Positions 56,201 through 59,200 of a stretch of 64,000 bases of DNA are shown here, piece by piece. The notes below the pieces were generated by a model. The model was not told where the DNA came from, made no database searches, and was given only the letters and a program-made list of their open reading frames with translations. A program made the position numbers and the translations under genes. The stretch's first letter is position 1; each line of letters begins with the position of its first letter. Source of the stretch: Eutrigla gurnardus (taxonomy: Eukaryota; Chordata; Actinopteri; Perciformes; Triglidae); contig OY741271.1 of NCBI GenBank assembly GCA_963514095.1, positions 9,111,604 through 9,175,603 of the forward strand, written 5' to 3'.

Positions 56201-59200
56201 TCGTCCCATCGCTTGTATCCCAACGCTCTTTTTATTCACGTCCATTAATGGAACAAAATACTCCCAGAAAATGAGGGAATACTTCTCACAGTGTAAGGAG
56301 AAGTTGCCATACTCTTTCTCTCTATCCCCTCCCATTTCCTGTCCTGTTCGTCCTCCCATGAGCCTCTCTGTTTGCTATGCTGACTCCTCTGTCTTGTCGT
56401 CTGTCTTGTCTAATCTTTGTCTCTGTGCTGCTGATGTTTTTGTTTTTTTTAAACCCACGTGTCATTGGTTCTTTGTCCTACGTGTCCTCGTCTTGTCCTT
56501 GTCTTTGTGTTGAAATGCCCTTTGAAGAAGGTGGAAGTAGATCCGTTTGGCAGATGTGCAGACAATTGCACAGGTGCTGATTGATGACATTGTGCACACA
56601 ATAGCACACACACACACACACCCACAAACACATGCGTAAACTGAAGGGATGATCCTCCGGATGTCTGTCCATCCCTCTGCTGGACACACAGGGACTCTGT
56701 AAGTGTGTTTGTATGTAGGAGTGGATGCGTGAGCGTGTTTGTGTGTGACAGTGACGTACGGTGTATCTTAAGGATTGGTGAAAGTCGCTAAATCTCTGCA
56801 TCCGCATCAACACTGCAGCTGCAGCAGACCATGGACTGGAGATCACACAGCTGCCTAAACAACACACACACACACACGTTCAGAGCAACACAGGAAGCAC
56901 GGAGGAGCAGTGCATTAGAGGCTCAGTAGGATGTAGGCACACTAATAGCAAAGCAGCCCCCTGCTAATCCTAAACTCAGTCTGCATCCTAAAAACTCTCC
57001 GTAGCTCCGTTAGTGTGAGGCTGTAGAGGCCGAGCTACAGGAGCTCTACGTGTTCCAGCACAGAGGACGCCACGTCCTTGAATCACGGCTAAGAGCATCA
57101 CATATACCAGCTACACATGACGCGTGTCATCCACGCCAAAGATTAGACCCCTTTTGATGGATTGGACCGAGAGCTCACTAATGTATTTTCTGTCCTCCTA
57201 GTGAGAAGGCTCTGCTGGTGAACAAATTTGAGCTCAGCATCCGGACGGAGGCGACCCAGGGCCTGGTGCTGTGGAGCGGGAAGGGCGTGGAGCGCTCCGA
57301 CTACATCGCCCTGGCCATCGTGGACGGACACGTCCAGATGACATACGACTTGGGCTCCAAGCCCGTGGTGCTGCGCTCCTCGGTGCGCGTCGACACCAAC
57401 CGCTGGATACGCATCAAGGCCAGCAGGTGAGAGATGGGCGACGGCAGGCAGCGGGGGATCAGTGCGTGAACGCTTTAACAGTCAGACCAGGATTAGACTT
57501 AATCCATATTGTATTTGTGTTGCTGCAAAGTGTGTGATCTCCTGCGAGAATTCTACGCTACACAGTGATCCCCTGCACTGAGATGACTCCGATTAGTTTC
57601 AGATTAAGCGTATTTCATGCCTGGTCATGCATCAGTATGACACATTGAGCATCAAATTGCTTAGACACATTAATGAATGTTCAAAAAGGAACAGGAAAGG
57701 AACATTTTGGCACATCAGAAGAAATGGATCAAGGACATAAATGAATGAAATAAATAAAAAAAGTATTTATAGGAACACATACACTAAATACATATGGTAT
57801 ATTCATACATTGATCCTATTTGACATCTTCAATCAGCTGAAATATTGGTTTTAAAACTAGGTTTTGATGATTTCTAGATCAGAACTACAATGAATCAAAT
57901 TACCACTGGCTGTTGTTAATGCAGTCTTGAAGACATGTCATACACACATAGCATTTGTCTACAGCGTGTGCATGAATAAATAATCCTTAAATGCGACACA
58001 AGAACACAGGTTTTAATGAAGTACTTGTAGAACTTTTTTTTGCCGCACAGTCGTGTCACATTAATGGATCTCTTCATTAGAAATTGGTTAACTGCCAGAA
58101 CTTTGAAAATGACCCACTTAACAGTTTCTACGCAATCTCTGCTTCGCCGCCGCTGAACATTTGCAACCAACACGGCGGTGAATGGAAGTGCTGGGGATAA
58201 TTAGATAAGCTTCGTCATGTAAGGCAGGAATAATCGATCCTCGAAACAGCCACTGGATCCGCTTCCAACAGAGATTTGGCCAAATCTTCCTCCCGGGCTT
58301 ACGGGGAGACGACATGGGATGCTGGAAGATGACATAATTTGGATGCTGATGATGGTTTAAATCGCAGCGTGCGGCATGCAGCTCACATGGTGACACAGAT
58401 ATCTGCGTTTGCCTCTAATGACACTCGCTCACTGTTGGAAACCCACTTTAATGGGTTCAAATTAGCCCCGTCGTCACAATTCTCCTCAAGTGTGTGCGGA
58501 TGTGCAGCGCGGCGCCACCTAAAATGAATGGTGCTCCAGCAGCATCTGTTAGCTGGTAGACGGGCACATTTACAGCGCTGCTTGGCAAAGGCAGTTATGT
58601 GAGTGCTTAGTGTGCTGGCAGTGGAGCAATGGAGCCTTGATGCTCCAGATTAAATGGAACTACCATTTACCGATATTCACCGGCTCACGCATGCATCAGG
58701 GCGACGTCCGACTGCATCTCACCCCTTTTTTCCCGTCTCCTCCTCAGAGCACTCAGAGACGGCTCTCTCCAGGTCGGCAACGAGGCGGCGGTAACAGGGT
58801 CATCGCCTTTGGCAGCAACGCAGCTGGACACGGACGGAGCGCTGTGGTTGGGTAGGTGCCCAAACATGTAAAAAAATAAAACGTTTGAAAATGTTTCTAC
58901 AAATGCCATAGAGGACATGGTGTCAAGGGAATACTTGTAATTCTGTGCTACGCTTCCATCCGAGCCAGTTGTAGAAGGCTGCCAAAAAATGAGCAATGAA
59001 CTCATTGGCATTGCAGAGGAAGAGCAAAGTCTCTGACAGGGAAAAAAGATTGCGGTTTTTTGGGAAAGGGGAGAGAAAAAAAAAAAATGTCCAAACCTTT
59101 TCAGGTATTGAGTTGAGAAATGAAAGGCTATCTGACTAATTCAGAAGTTGTCTGCTCTCCTGAATTGAAAATGACCAAAGTCAGCCCGTTATCTACGTCT